From positions 186,001-250,000 of the forward strand of contig JAVHXV010000003.1 in NCBI GenBank assembly GCA_031119475.1: a stretch of DNA of 64,000 nt, read 5' to 3'. Positions 15,516 to 24,144 of the stretch are shown here, in pieces (positions within the stretch are counted from its first letter, which is position 1; each line of letters opens with the position of its first letter). The translations under genes and the position numbers were made by a program. The notes beneath the pieces are model-generated. The model was given only the letters and a program-made list of their open reading frames with translations. It ran no database searches and was not told the origin of the DNA. Source of the stretch: Pedobacter sp. GTDB taxonomy: Bacteria > Bacteroidota > Bacteroidia > Sphingobacteriales > Sphingobacteriaceae.

Positions 15516-17984
15516 CTACGTAGCTTTGGGCAAGGTAAACCAAAAGGTACTGCCTTTACCTTCTTCGCTTTCTACGCCGATTTTGCCGCCATGCCTGGCA
15601 ATAATGTCTGCACTGATGTACAGGCCAAGGCCAAGGCCCGAAACTTGTGCGCCCGACTCATCGGCCCTAAAATAACGCTCAAACAAATGGGGCAGTTTTT
15701 CTGCTGGGATGCCAGGACCATTATCACGCACGGTTACACGGATATTTTCGCCAAGATCTTCCGCATTCAGAAATATCTCTTTTGATTCTGGGGCATATTT
15801 TACGGCATTGTTCACAAAGTTTACTACCACCTGTTCTATCCGATGCTGGTCTCCTACAACTGCTAAATTTGGATCTCCCGTAACGATCAGTTCATGTGCA
15901 GCCATTTCACGAACAGGCGCACAACATTCATCGAGCAATTTCACGATGCGAAATGTTTCCGTGTTCAGCATCACCTGGCCTTCTTTCATGCGGCTAACAT
16001 TGAGCAGGTCATCAACCAGTTCTGATATTTTTTGCATGCTTTTGGTCGATTGCTCGATCAACCGCGGCAAAAGCTGGGTCGGATTGGCTTTCATCCGTTC
16101 CAGAAGCTGGAGGGATGCCTTAAGGCTGGTTATTGGCGTCTTGAGTTCATGACTTGCAATCGAAATAAAATCGTCTTTTTGTTGTTGCAGGCGTTTATAT
16201 TCAGTAATGTCCAATACCGTACCCAATAATTTGGTGCGGTTTCCGACAGCGTCATAAAAAACATTTCCCTGGATGCGGACCCAGCGCAATGTGCCATCGC
16301 CAATGACCAGTCGGCTTTCATAGAAAAGCTTTCCTGTTTTTTCGGCCAATTCATGTGCGACATTGCTCAGCTCCATATCTTCGGGATGGTAGGTAGCAAT
16401 GATCTCATCACGCGAAAGCGGTACATCAGAGCCAAAAATCTGATAAAAACGCTCAGATGCGGTTAGTTTGCCGTCGGCATAATTAAATTCGTAGGTGCCA
16501 ATTTCTGCAGCTTCAATGGCCAATCTCACCCTAATTTCAGCATCTTCGATCTTTCTTCGGGCAAGTACTTTATCGGTCACCTCATTTCCTACCACCATAA
16601 TCGACGATACATTGCCCTGAAGGTCGGTTACCGGCTCGTAGACAAAATCTACAAAAACGTTTTCATCCTTGCCATTCCGCACCAAAATAAGTTCATGTTC
16701 GCGGCCATGGAAAGCGATCCCACTATCGATTACCTGCTGCATCAGTGGCGCATAGGTATCAGCGGCTTCTGGTACGGCATCCCAAATGGTCTGCTCTTCC
16801 AGTTGGATGCGTTCTTTTCCCACCAGTTCCAGATAGCCATCATTTACATCGGTAATGAGGAGATCTTCGGCCCTGATCACACAAATCGCAACGGGCGCCT
16901 GTTTGATCAGATTCCGAAAACGGGCCTCGCTAAAAAACAGTTCATCGTAGGAGGCGGCCAGTTCTTCATTGGTAGTTGCCAATTCCTCATTAGAGGCCGC
17001 CAATTCCTCATTTACTTCCTGCAACCTGCGTTCGTCGATTTTTTTCTGTGTAATGTCGATGCAAGAGCTGATATAGCCTGTAAATGTTCCATCCGACAAA
17101 AACCGGGGAGTACCTTTTTTAAGTAGCCAATGATATTCACCATCTGCGCCCAAAATCCTAAACTCATCTGTATAGGATACCCTTTTGGAAAAGGCATGCT
17201 GATGGATCTGTAAAAATTCATCCCTATCTTCTTCATGGATGAGGTCGTTCCAGCCCCTATTGATCAGTTCCTCCGAACTTCTTCCTGAAAGTTCGACCCA
17301 TGCCCTGTTGAAATAGAACTTCTTGCCCTGTTCATCACCAACAGAAATCAATACGTCAGTATTTTCTGCCATGGTCCTGAAGCGTTCCTCGCTTTCAATA
17401 AAGGCATTGACACGTTCTTCGACCATTCTCTCCAATCCCAGGTTCATCCTGCTCAATTCTTCGCGGCTGCTGGAAAGTTCTTCGTTTATGGCATTCAGCT
17501 CTTCGTTTGAGGCCGCCAACTCTTCGTTCAATGATTGCTCGCGCATGAGCAATTCCTTGTTCAGTTCGGCATCTTCCAGTTTTTGCTTATTGAGAAAACG
17601 TTCGGTAATATCTGTCGCGCTGTGCAATATGCCGATTACCGTACCTGATTCGTCTTTTACGGCCCGGTATTCAAAATCAAAATAAAATGTGCTCACTTTC
17701 CCATCAACGGACAGGTCGGCGGGTGTATCTTTTCCAGAAATGGTAATGCCCTCGCGCCAAACTTTGGCAAACATCTCGATAAATGGCTGTCCCTGGAGCT
17801 CGGGAAGTGCATCGGCCAAACTTTTCCCCATTACTTCCCTGCCCTTTCCCCAAATGGCCAACATGGCATCATTGGCAAATTCGATCACGGCAGCTTCGCC
17901 AACATGGATTGCTGTTGCTGTTTTTGAAAAGGATAGGATGTGCTTAAGCTGTTCGAGTCCCAGTGATGGCGTTTGTTTACTCAT
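15516..17984 (-). CDS. Soluble multi-PAS sensor histidine kinase
   Basis: An 822-residue kinase with no membrane segment. Four PAS/PAC modules are visible at about 13-130, 198-310, 352-470 and 475-585. Two coiled-coil linkers with NEELAASNEEL-type repeats (about 145-190 and 318-350) join PAS1-PAS2 and PAS2-PAS3. HisKA is SIASHELKTPITSLK (His612) and HATPase motifs are NFVNNAVKYAP, DNGPGIP, LFERYFRAD and GLGLGLY. There is no receiver domain and no adjacent response regulator. The PAS domains probably sense redox, light or small ligands in the cytoplasm; the signal is unknown. Confidence 0.9.
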   Translation of the reverse strand: MSKQTPSLGLEQLKHILSFSKTATAIHVGEAAVIEFANDAMLAIWGKGREVMGKSLADALPELQGQPFIEMFAKVWREGITISGKDTPADLSVDGKVSTFYFDFEYRAVKDESGTVIGILHSATDITERFLNKQKLEDAELNKELLMREQSLNEELAASNEELNAINEELSSSREELSRMNLGLERMVEERVNAFIESEERFRTMAENTDVLISVGDEQGKKFYFNRAWVELSGRSSEELINRGWNDLIHEEDRDEFLQIHQHAFSKRVSYTDEFRILGADGEYHWLLKKGTPRFLSDGTFTGYISSCIDITQKKIDERRLQEVNEELAASNEELATTNEELAASYDELFFSEARFRNLIKQAPVAICVIRAEDLLITDVNDGYLELVGKERIQLEEQTIWDAVPEAADTYAPLMQQVIDSGIAFHGREHELILVRNGKDENVFVDFVYEPVTDLQGNVSSIMVVGNEVTDKVLARRKIEDAEIRVRLAIEAAEIGTYEFNYADGKLTASERFYQIFGSDVPLSRDEIIATYHPEDMELSNVAHELAEKTGKLFYESRLVIGDGTLRWVRIQGNVFYDAVGNRTKLLGTVLDITEYKRLQQQKDDFISIASHELKTPITSLKASLQLLERMKANPTQLLPRLIEQSTKSMQKISELVDDLLNVSRMKEGQVMLNTETFRIVKLLDECCAPVREMAAHELIVTGDPNLAVVGDQHRIEQVVVNFVNNAVKYAPESKEIFLNAEDLGENIRVTVRDNGPGIPAEKLPHLFERYFRADESGAQVSGLGLGLYISADIIARHGGKIGVESEEGKGSTFWFTLPKAT

Positions 17985-18071
17985 GATCGTACTAAACTAA
18001 ACAAAAATAATGTATTTAACAGGGAGGAGCTTTCAATTGTTTGGCCTTACTGACCGATTTGAAAAGGTTAA

Positions 18072-18725
18072 TTACTTCAAATATGGCGAGATTGCTTTCT
18101 TCCACACTTTGTAGCCTTCGGCACTGAGGTGGAGACTGTCTGCAACATAATATTTGGATCCGATATCTTTGTTAGGCAGTAACATGGGCGAAAAAACATC
18201 GACAAAATCAGCGTTTTTTTCCGACTTTATAAATTTGGCCAGACGGGCATTCAGTTCAATTTGCTGGGGGATCAGTTTTCGTCTCGATGGACTTGGTTTA
18301 ATGGACAAGACGGTAATGCGGGTATCTTTGCTGCCCATTCTGATGAGCTTAAATAAGGCCACCATTTCCAAATACACCTGATCAACGCCTTTATTTGCAG
18401 TGCTCAGGTCATTATCGCCGATGTAGATGACCACCTGCCTGGGCTGATAGACTGCAATTATCCGCTGTTGAAATTCGATCAGATCGGTGACGACTGCACC
18501 GCCGAAGCCCCGATTGATTACATTTTTGCCTGGGAAATCATTCTTTAGCGATTCCCATTTACGGATCGCAGAACTTCCGGTAAATACGATCAGGTTATTG
18601 CGGTCTACCGGATTTTTTTGATCGCCCTGTTCAAAGGCAACAATTGCTTTTTCATATTTATTCTGGGCTTTCAAGGTGCTGATGGATAAACACAGCAAAA
18701 GGAGAGGTAGGATGATCTTTTTCAT
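18072..18725 (-). CDS. Secreted SGNH/GDSL hydrolase
   Basis: A 217-residue protein with a cleavable signal peptide (MKKIILPLLLLCLSISTLKA). The SGNH blocks are present: block I Ser in FTGSSAIRKW (about 50), block II Gly in NRGFGGA, block III Asn in GDNDLS and block V Asp-x-x-His in DSLHLSAEGY. It probably acts in the periplasm as a platelet-activating-factor-acetylhydrolase-like esterase or carbohydrate deacetylase. The substrate cannot be told. It lies alone between two spacers. Confidence 0.87.
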   Translation of the reverse strand: MKKIILPLLLLCLSISTLKAQNKYEKAIVAFEQGDQKNPVDRNNLIVFTGSSAIRKWESLKNDFPGKNVINRGFGGAVVTDLIEFQQRIIAVYQPRQVVIYIGDNDLSTANKGVDQVYLEMVALFKLIRMGSKDTRITVLSIKPSPSRRKLIPQQIELNARLAKFIKSEKNADFVDVFSPMLLPNKDIGSKYYVADSLHLSAEGYKVWKKAISPYLK

Positions 18726-18806
18726 GGCAGTAGAGAAATTATCTCATAAAACTATGATTTTATAACAGCATTCGCATGGGGGCAACTGTAAATTTTAAGT
18801 GGGAAT

Positions 18807-18837
18807 AAAAAAATCCCACTGTAAATAACAATGGGAT
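18807..18837 (-). terminator. Terminator of the SDR gene
   Basis: The stem ATCCCACTGT / ACAATGGGAT (one mismatch) with loop AAATA lies at 18813-18837 and is followed on the minus strand by a run of U (A-run 18807-18812). It is 26 bp past the stop of the gene at 18864. Confidence 0.75.
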
Positions 18838-18863
18838 TGATGGAATAGTGTACTTGATTAGGA

Positions 18864-19586
18864 TCAGGGATTCATTTTTGAAAAGGTCTCCTGGATTACA
18901 TCTGGCGATGCATTTCGCATGACTTCACTAAAGCCAAATGTCAGTTCTTGTTTACCCTCTTCCAATTGCTCAAATATCGACTCAATAAAAGCACTCACAG
19001 GAGGATGCATGTCATGAATACCTTTGCCGCCAAGGTCTGTATTGAGCGCTGGTGGAATAATTTCGATGACAGCTATACCTTTTGGTGCAAGTAGATGCCG
19101 TAAAGACATGGTGTAAGAATGGAAGAAGGCTTTGGTTGCACAATACACGGGCACTTTGGCCAGTTGAACAAAGGCCAGTCCCGAAGTAACGTTCATAATT
19201 GTATTCAATGCGGGCATATGGCTTAGCATGGTTGTTAAATGTAGTGGTGCCATCATGTTGGTTTCAATTTCTGTCACTGCACGGGCATAAAAGTCCTGAT
19301 CATCAACATTCATCCAGTTTTGGATACCAGCATTGTTAACCAGTACATTTAAATCGCCATGATTGTCAGAAAGCCAATTGCAAAAGGCTATGCGCTCGGC
19401 TTCTTGAGATAGGTCACAGACCTTGGTAATTACCTGTGGGTATTTATCGCTGACCTGCTTTAATACTTCCTCACGTCTTCCACAAATGATAACGGTGTTT
19501 TGATTCGCTAGAAAATGTTCAGTTAAGCCTAGACCAATGCCTGTAGCACCTCCTGTGATCAGGATCTTATGATTTGAAAGTTTCAT
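18864..19586 (-). CDS. Short-chain dehydrogenase/reductase (DltE-like)
   Basis: A 240-residue Rossmann-fold oxidoreductase. The cofactor motif is TGGATGIGLG (about 8-17), the NNAG motif is NNAGIQNW, and the catalytic residues are Ser in NVTSGLAF and Tyr-x-x-x-Lys in YCATKAF. The basic residue after strand beta2 (CGRREEVL) favours NADPH. The start is ATG 19586 (MKLSNHKILI) in place of a longer alternative. The short AraC regulator 85 bp upstream on the same strand may control it. The substrate is unknown. Confidence 0.88.
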   Translation of the reverse strand: MKLSNHKILITGGATGIGLGLTEHFLANQNTVIICGRREEVLKQVSDKYPQVITKVCDLSQEAERIAFCNWLSDNHGDLNVLVNNAGIQNWMNVDDQDFYARAVTEIETNMMAPLHLTTMLSHMPALNTIMNVTSGLAFVQLAKVPVYCATKAFFHSYTMSLRHLLAPKGIAVIEIIPPALNTDLGGKGIHDMHPPVSAFIESIFEQLEEGKQELTFGFSEVMRNASPDVIQETFSKMNP

Positions 19587-19671
19587 GGTATGCTTTTTTT
19601 TGACAAAAGTACAGGCCATAATTGAAATATAATTACCATGGTTTCAGAATCTGAAAATAGATGCCTGCACT

Positions 19672-20022
19672 TTAGACCAAGGTTGCCCGGTACTGCTTAG
19701 GCGTAATACCAACATATTTTTTAAAAAATCGGGTAAAGCTTGGTGGATTATAGGTAAGTCGATAAGCAATTTCTGAAATGCTCATCTGCGTGGTTTCCAA
19801 TAGACGCTTAGCAACAATGGCCAATTTGCCTTCACAGTGATCACATGGTGCCTTACCAGTAACTTTTTTTATGGTATTGCTCAGGTGTGTGGGATGGATA
19901 CATAATATTTCTGCAAAATCATGGATTTCATAAAACACATCCGTTCGTCCTGACGCGATATTAGCAATATGCTTGTCGAGTTCATTTAAAAATGCGGTAG
20001 TAATTTCTTCGGGTCTTTCCAT
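19672..20022 (-). CDS. AraC-family regulator consisting of the DNA-binding domain only
   Basis: A 116-residue protein made up almost wholly of the AraC/XylS double helix-turn-helix (about 30-115): IHPTHLSNTIKKVTGKAP for the first HTH and the signature MSISEIAYRLTYNPPSFTRFFKKYVGITPKQYR for the second (shown here in parts). It lacks the usual N-terminal ligand-binding domain, so it may act like MarA/SoxS or be controlled by its level. Two Cys (APCDHCEG) in the linker could be redox-active or bind metal. It is transcribed toward the SDR gene. Confidence 0.85.
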   Translation of the reverse strand: MERPEEITTAFLNELDKHIANIASGRTDVFYEIHDFAEILCIHPTHLSNTIKKVTGKAPCDHCEGKLAIVAKRLLETTQMSISEIAYRLTYNPPSFTRFFKKYVGITPKQYRATLV

Positions 20023-20170
20023 TTTACAAAACTTAAAATGTTTATTGAAATCCAGAAAAGCGTTTTAACATTTGACAAACTTCTTGCCTGCAGGCATAGC
20101 GGAAGTACTGCATGGTTGCAACAGAGCTAATCCAAATAAAACCTTAACCTACCGTTAATCCAAAAATCCT

Positions 20171-20208
20171 TAAAAAGCAAAATCCCCAACCTTTTGAAGA
20201 TTGAGGAT
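20171..20208 (-). terminator. Terminator after tRNA-Asp
   Basis: On the minus strand ATCCTCAATC pairs with GGTTGGGGAT across a 7-nt loop, with two G-U wobbles (20182-20208), and is followed by a U-rich tract (20171-20181). It lies 3 nt after the tRNA 3' end. Confidence 0.7.
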
Positions 20209-20211
20209 CTG

Positions 20212-20285
20212 CGGTCCGGACGGGACTCGAACCCGCGACCTCCGCCGTGACAGGGCGGCATTCTAACCAGCTGAACTACCGGACC
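20212..20285 (-). tRNA. tRNA-Asp (GTC)
   Basis: A 74-nt cloverleaf. The acceptor stem pairs GGTCCGG with CCGGACC, discriminator G. The D-arm contains AGTTCAGCTGGTTAGAA, the anticodon loop CTGTCAC gives anticodon GTC, and the T-arm contains GGGTTCGAGTCCC. CCA is not encoded. It has its own promoter and terminator, so it is a single-gene unit. No duplicate of its 3' end and no integrase are seen nearby, so there is no sign of use as an attachment site. Confidence 0.97.
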
Positions 20286-20303
20286 GTTTCCCTTTCGGGA
20301 TTG

Positions 20304-20334
20304 CAAATATAGTGTTGTTTAATTTATTTCACAA
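20304..20334 (-). promoter_or_regulatory. Promoter of tRNA-Asp
   Basis: On the minus strand TTG (20334-20332), a 20-nt spacer and TATATTTG (20311-20304) match the Bacteroidota consensus TTG-N17-23-TAnnTTTG. The -7 box lies 18 nt upstream of the mature tRNA 5' end. This is the best consensus promoter found in the window. Confidence 0.8.
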
Positions 20335-20361
20335 TAAAAAAATCAAAATAAATATAAGCGA

Positions 20362-21435
20362 TTAATTTACAGCACCTTCTTTCATTTTCTCTGCATTCTC
20401 TGCAAATTGAAGGGCATCGATCAATTCTTGTACACCGCCATCCATCACACCGTTCAAATTATATAAAGTTAGGCCTATCCTATGGTCAGTTACCCTGCCT
20501 TGTGGATAATTATAGGTCCTGATCTTGGCCGAGCGGTCGCCCGTTGACACCATGGTCTTACGTTTGGCGGCAATATCTCCATTTTTTTTCTGCAGTTCGA
20601 TATCGTAGAGTTTGCTCCTCAGCATTTCCATCGCCAGTTCACGATTGGCCAGCTGTGAACGTTCTACTTGGCAGACCACCACAATCCCCGACGGCTTATG
20701 CGTCAATTGCACCTTGGTTTCTACCTTATTTACGTTCTGTCCACCTGCACCACCCGATCGCGATGTCTGCAATTCGATATCGGCAGGATTGATGTACACA
20801 TCCACCTCTTCAGCTTCCGGTAGCACCGCTACAGATGCGGCAGAAGTATGCACGCGTCCCTGTGTTTCAGTCTCTGGTACGCGCTGCACACGATGTACCC
20901 CACTCTCATATTTCAATTGGCCATACACATCGTCGCCGCTCACTTTTAAGATCACCTCTTTATATCCGCCGGCAGTACCTTCCGTTACGTCCATCACCTC
21001 AACACGCCAACCTTTGGTATCAAAGTAGCGGGTATACATCCGATAAAGGTCTCCCGCAAAAAGTGCAGCCTCATCTCCACCGGTACCTCCACGAATCTCG
21101 AAAACTGCATTTTTAGCATCCTCGGGATCTTTTGGAATGAGCATCAGGCGAATTTCCTGCTCCATTTTTTCCTGTTGGACAAGCAAAAGGTCTAACTCCT
21201 CTTTGGCCATTTCACGCATTTCCTGATCTTTTTCTGTACTCAGGATTTCTTTGTTGGCCTCGATATTGCTCATCACATTTTTATAGATCTTGTACTCATC
21301 TACAATCTTGCCCAAGTCTTTATATTCTTTGTTCAGCGCAGCAAAACGTTTCATGTCCTGAATGGTATCTGGATTGCTCAGTTGCTCCTCCACATCTTCC
21401 CAACGTAGCTTAATGGCTTCTAATTTTTCTAACAT
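20362..21435 (-). CDS. prfA: Peptide chain release factor 1
   Basis: A 357-residue class I release factor that ends translation at UAA and UAG. The GGQ loop reads [14 protein letters not shown] and catalyses peptidyl-tRNA hydrolysis. The stop-codon recognition tripeptide is PET in [16 protein letters not shown], which is RF1-type (PxT) and not RF2-type (SPF). The start is ATG 21435 ([10 protein letters not shown]); a TTG three codons upstream is rejected because it falls inside the -7 promoter box. Unlike in many bacteria, prmC is not adjacent. Confidence 0.96.
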   Translation of the reverse strand: MLEKLEAIKLRWEDVEEQLSNPDTIQDMKRFAALNKEYKDLGKIVDEYKIYKNVMSNIEANKEILSTEKDQEMREMAKEELDLLLVQQEKMEQEIRLMLIPKDPEDAKNAVFEIRGGTGGDEAALFAGDLYRMYTRYFDTKGWRVEVMDVTEGTAGGYKEVILKVSGDDVYGQLKYESGVHRVQRVPETETQGRVHTSAASVAVLPEAEEVDVYINPADIELQTSRSGGAGGQNVNKVETKVQLTHKPSGIVVVCQVERSQLANRELAMEMLRSKLYDIELQKKNGDIAAKRKTMVSTGDRSAKIRTYNYPQGRVTDHRIGLTLYNLNGVMDGGVQELIDALQFAENAEKMKEGAVN

Positions 21436-21441
21436 AGGCTG

Positions 21442-21449
21442 CAAAAATA
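21442..21449 (-). promoter_or_regulatory. -7 promoter box of prfA (TATTTTTG)
   Basis: A perfect TAnnTTTG on the minus strand, ending 6 nt before the prfA ATG. No TTG is found at the -33 position. The transcript would be nearly leaderless. Confidence 0.55.
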
Positions 21450-21505
21450 CGGAAAAAAGCTTTGCTGTAAAAGGATTTTATAGCGCTCGCGGCGAGGTAT
21501 TTTAC

Positions 21506-22249
21506 TTACGAATTAAAATAGGCCAGCTTCAGCTCTTCGCCATCGAAAACGGCATAAGAATGATAGTTGATCCATTCACCAATATTAACATATCTGCTGT
21601 TGGAAGCCAACTGAATATCAAGTGGCAAATGCCGATGGCCAAAAATAAAATAGTCGAAATGTTCTTTTTGGAGTCTTTCTTTGGCAAAAATGGCCAGCCA
21701 TTCATTTTCTTCCCCAAGAAAAACTTCTTTGGCATTACTGGCCACCCTGCTTTTGCTCGACCAGCCATTGGCGATAAACAATCCGATTTTTGGGGGAAGG
21801 ATCGAAAATAGCCATTGACAGAATGGGTTTCTAAAAAACCGTCGAAGGAACTTATATTTTTGATCACCAGGCCCTAATCCATCACCATGATGCAGGAAAA
21901 AACGCTTTCCATTACGGGTAATGATCAGCTCATCACTAATGATCGTGATCCCCATCTCTTTTGTAAAATAATCCTTTACCCACATGTCGTGGTTGCCTTT
22001 AAAGAAAAACAGCCGGATGCCCTTGTCAGACATTTCAGCCAATTTGCCTTGCAAGCGAACAAATCCTTTGGGGATTACTTCACGATATTCAAACCAGAAA
22101 TCGAAAATGTCGCCCATCAAATAAAGCTCGCTACAGGTCGGCATAATGGAATCCAACCATTCTACCACCAGTTTTTCACGGTTTCGGCTTTCTTCGTAAT
22201 TTGGCGCACCCAAATGAAAGTCTGAAGCAAAATAGATATTTTTGGTCAT
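21506..22249 (-). CDS. lpxH: UDP-2,3-diacylglucosamine diphosphatase-like metallophosphoesterase (LpxH-like)
   Basis: A 247-residue calcineurin-like phosphoesterase with the complete set of metal motifs: DFHLGAPN (D-x-H), GDIFDFWFEY (GDxxD), FKGNHDMW (GNHD), HHGDGLGPGD and FGHRHLP (GHxH). Length and motifs match LpxH, which removes UMP from UDP-2,3-diacylglucosamine in lipid A synthesis at the inner membrane. The start is ATG 22249 (MTKNIYFASD); an upstream TTG is less likely. No other lpx gene is adjacent. An LpxH2-type or general phosphoesterase is the alternative. Confidence 0.85.
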   Translation of the reverse strand: MTKNIYFASDFHLGAPNYEESRNREKLVVEWLDSIMPTCSELYLMGDIFDFWFEYREVIPKGFVRLQGKLAEMSDKGIRLFFFKGNHDMWVKDYFTKEMGITIISDELIITRNGKRFFLHHGDGLGPGDQKYKFLRRFFRNPFCQWLFSILPPKIGLFIANGWSSKSRVASNAKEVFLGEENEWLAIFAKERLQKEHFDYFIFGHRHLPLDIQLASNSRYVNIGEWINYHSYAVFDGEELKLAYFNS

Positions 22250-22256
22250 CCTATCC

Positions 22257-22264
22257 CAAAGGTA
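22257..22264 (-). promoter_or_regulatory. -7 promoter box of the lpxH-like gene (TACCTTTG)
   Basis: A perfect TAnnTTTG on the minus strand ending 7 nt before the ATG at 22249. A TTG on the same strand lies 26 nt further up, outside the usual window. Confidence 0.5.
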
Positions 22265-22389
22265 ATTTAAAAAGAGCAATGAAGAAAGAGCAAGGAGGAA
22301 AGAGAAGGATGAAAGAGCAAGGAGGAAAGAGCAAAGATGAAGGATTGCTTAGTTTGTTCAGAGATCCCTCGTTTCGCACAGGATGACAG
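22262..22389. repeat. Polypurine repeat followed by a TTCGC-loop REP-like element
   Basis: Positions 22268-22345 are a G/A-only-like tract of imperfect AAAGAGCAAGGAGG units. Positions 22361-22389 hold GAGATCCCTCGTTTCGCACAGGATGACAG-type sequence, an imperfect hairpin that recurs in diverged form at 40990-41017. The remainder of this 307-bp spacer (22390-22530) is T/C-rich low-complexity sequence without a gene, up to the promoter box of the next gene. Confidence 0.55.
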
Positions 22390-22532
22390 TTCTGCATCGC
22401 AACTTGCATTTTGCTTTCTTGCTTTTCTCTTTCTGCTTTCTGCTTTTCCGCTCACTAAAAGTTAAAATCTACTAAAATTATAGATTTTTTTAAAATAGTT
22501 TGGAATATGTCTAAATAGTGTGTTCATTTTTG

Positions 22533-22540
22533 TAACTTTG
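22533..22540 (+). promoter_or_regulatory. -7 promoter box (TAACTTTG) of the ferredoxin reductase operon
   Basis: A perfect TAnnTTTG 16 nt before the ATG at 22557. It is surrounded by the imperfect palindrome TTTGTAACTTTGTCACAAA (22529-22547), which could be a regulator site; this is an inference only. Confidence 0.55.
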
Positions 22541-22556
22541 TCACAAATTTTTTTGA

Positions 22557-23567
22557 ATGATCTCTACAGATATAGCTATAATCGGTGCCGGTCCGGTAGG
22601 TTTGTTTGCCATTTTTGAGGCTGGATTGTTAAAAATGCGTTGCCACCTGATCGATTACCTGCCACAAGTGGGCGGTCAGCTTTCGGAAATATATCCTAAA
22701 AAACCCATCTACGACATCCCTGGCTATCCTACTGTTTTGGCGCAGGAGCTGATCGACAATCTGGTCGAACAGGCCAAGCCATTTCATCCTGGATATACAT
22801 TGGGCGAGCGAATCGAAGGCCTAGAAAAACGTGGAGAAGGAGATTTTGTACTGACCACCAACATGGGCACGATCATAGAAGCCAAAGTAGTGGTCATTGC
22901 TGGTGGATTAGGTTGTTTTGAGCCTCGTAAGCCCGCTGTAGCCGGATTAGAGCACTTTGAGAATGGCAGGGGCGTCAATTATATGATCTTGGATCCTGAA
23001 AAATACCGCGACCAAAAAATGGTGATTGCCGGTGGTGGTGATTCTGCCCTCGATTGGACCATTTTCTTAGCTGATATCTGTTCAGAACTTACCTTGGTAC
23101 ACCGCAGCGAAAGCTTCCGTGGTGCACCAGACTCGGTAAATAAGGTAATGGAGCTGGCGGAGAGCGGAAAAATCAATTTGGTTCTCAACAGCAACCTGCA
23201 TGCGGTTTCTGGCGAAGGAAAATTGGAAAAGGTTGAGGTCATCCACAACCGTTCCATGGAGGTGACCACTTTTGAAGCAGACCATTTGATCCCGTTGTTC
23301 GGATTGAGCCCTAAATTAGGCCCTATCGAGCAATGGAACCTCAACATCAGCAAAAGTGCCATCGAGGTTAACACAGACGATTATTCGACCAATATTCCGG
23401 GCATCTATGCAATTGGAGATATCAATACCTATACCAATAAATTAAAGTTAATTTTGTGTGGCTTCCACGAAGCTGCATTAATGAGCCATAGTGCGTATCA
23501 GTATATCAATCCTGGTGTAAAATACACGATGAAATATACAACCGTAAATGGCGTAACTGAATTTTAA
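22557..23567 (+). CDS. Ferredoxin--NADP+ reductase type 2 (thioredoxin reductase-like)
   Basis: A 336-residue FAD and NAD(P)-dependent oxidoreductase. The FAD motif is IIGAGPVGLFAIFEAG (about 8-23), the second dinucleotide motif is IAGGGDSALDWTIF (about 158-171) and the C-terminal FAD contact is YAIGDINTY. It lacks the CxxC pair of thioredoxin reductase, which fits the TrxR-like FNR group (YumC type). It should exchange electrons between NADPH and a ferredoxin. The ferredoxin gene begins 2 bp downstream and is the likely partner. Confidence 0.9.
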   Translation: MISTDIAIIGAGPVGLFAIFEAGLLKMRCHLIDYLPQVGGQLSEIYPKKPIYDIPGYPTVLAQELIDNLVEQAKPFHPGYTLGERIEGLEKRGEGDFVLTTNMGTIIEAKVVVIAGGLGCFEPRKPAVAGLEHFENGRGVNYMILDPEKYRDQKMVIAGGGDSALDWTIFLADICSELTLVHRSESFRGAPDSVNKVMELAESGKINLVLNSNLHAVSGEGKLEKVEVIHNRSMEVTTFEADHLIPLFGLSPKLGPIEQWNLNISKSAIEVNTDDYSTNIPGIYAIGDINTYTNKLKLILCGFHEAALMSHSAYQYINPGVKYTMKYTTVNGVTEF

Positions 23568-23569
23568 GC

Positions 23570-23899
23570 ATGGAAACAAATGATATTTCTATTCAGGTAG
23601 AAGACCGCGAAGGCAACATCAGCCAGTTAACGGCACCTACAGATATGGGCCTAAGCCTAATGGAATTCCTAAAGGCCAGCGAATACGATATTTTGGCCAC
23701 CTGTGGCGGCATGGCACTTTGTGCAACCTGTTGTGTAGATGTAATGGAGGGCGAGGAGCAGTTGAACGAGATGAGCGACGATGAATACGCCATGCTGGAT
23801 ACACTTCCAGATGTTTTGCCAAACTCCCGCCTGGCCTGCCAATTGCAGTTAAGCCCCCAAATGGATGGACTTAAGGTCCGCCTACACGCGATGGAATAG
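23570..23899 (+). CDS. [2Fe-2S] ferredoxin, plant/adrenodoxin type
   Basis: A 109-residue soluble electron carrier. The cluster ligands are Cys in ATCGGMALCATCC, spaced C-x5-C-x2-C, plus the distal Cys in NSRLACQLQLSP, about 34 residues on. The LACQL context is typical of adrenodoxin-like ferredoxins. The tight 2-bp gap to the reductase gene predicts one mRNA and a functional pair. The final acceptor is unknown. Confidence 0.92.
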   Translation: METNDISIQVEDREGNISQLTAPTDMGLSLMEFLKASEYDILATCGGMALCATCCVDVMEGEEQLNEMSDDEYAMLDTLPDVLPNSRLACQLQLSPQMDGLKVRLHAME

Positions 23900-24035
23900 T
23901 TCTTCCCAAAGGGGGACCTGCGGAACAGTTCGCAGTTTTCAGCTCGTAGTTTTAGCTTTCAGATAGACCTGCAGCAGTTCTACAGTTTGCATTTTCTATT
24001 GCAATGTACCGCACAACCTTCAACTTTAAACTTTG

Positions 24036-24077
24036 AACCTGCAACTTTGAACCTGCAACTTTAAACCTGCAACTTTA
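24036..24077. repeat. 14-bp tandem repeat (AACCTGCAACTTTR x3)
   Basis: Three contiguous copies of AACCTGCAACTTT(G/A), within a wider spacer (23900-24093) of CAACTTTAAAC-like sequence. No gene is seen. It lies between the ferredoxin gene and the terminator shared with the convergent susD gene. Confidence 0.8.
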
Positions 24078-24093
24078 AACTTTCAACTCAAAC

Positions 24094-24126
24094 AAAAAAG
24101 GGCTTCGAAAATCGAAGCCCTTTTTT
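24094..24126. terminator. Bidirectional terminator
   Basis: The stem GGGCTTCGA / TCGAAGCCC with an AAA loop (24100-24120) has six A on the left and six T on the right. It ends both the ferredoxin operon and the convergent SusC/D operon. Confidence 0.9.
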
Positions 24127-24144
24127 GTTTTATGGTACCTGGAA

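Noticed and set aside
20144..20160. TTAAC/TTAAT pair with an 11-bp period near the AraC gene
   Set aside because: Only one half matches well and there is no -7 box 26 bp away, so it is probably chance.
20212..20285. tRNA-Asp as attachment site of an integrated element
   Set aside because: No repeated tRNA 3' end, integrase or change of gene character is seen on either side.
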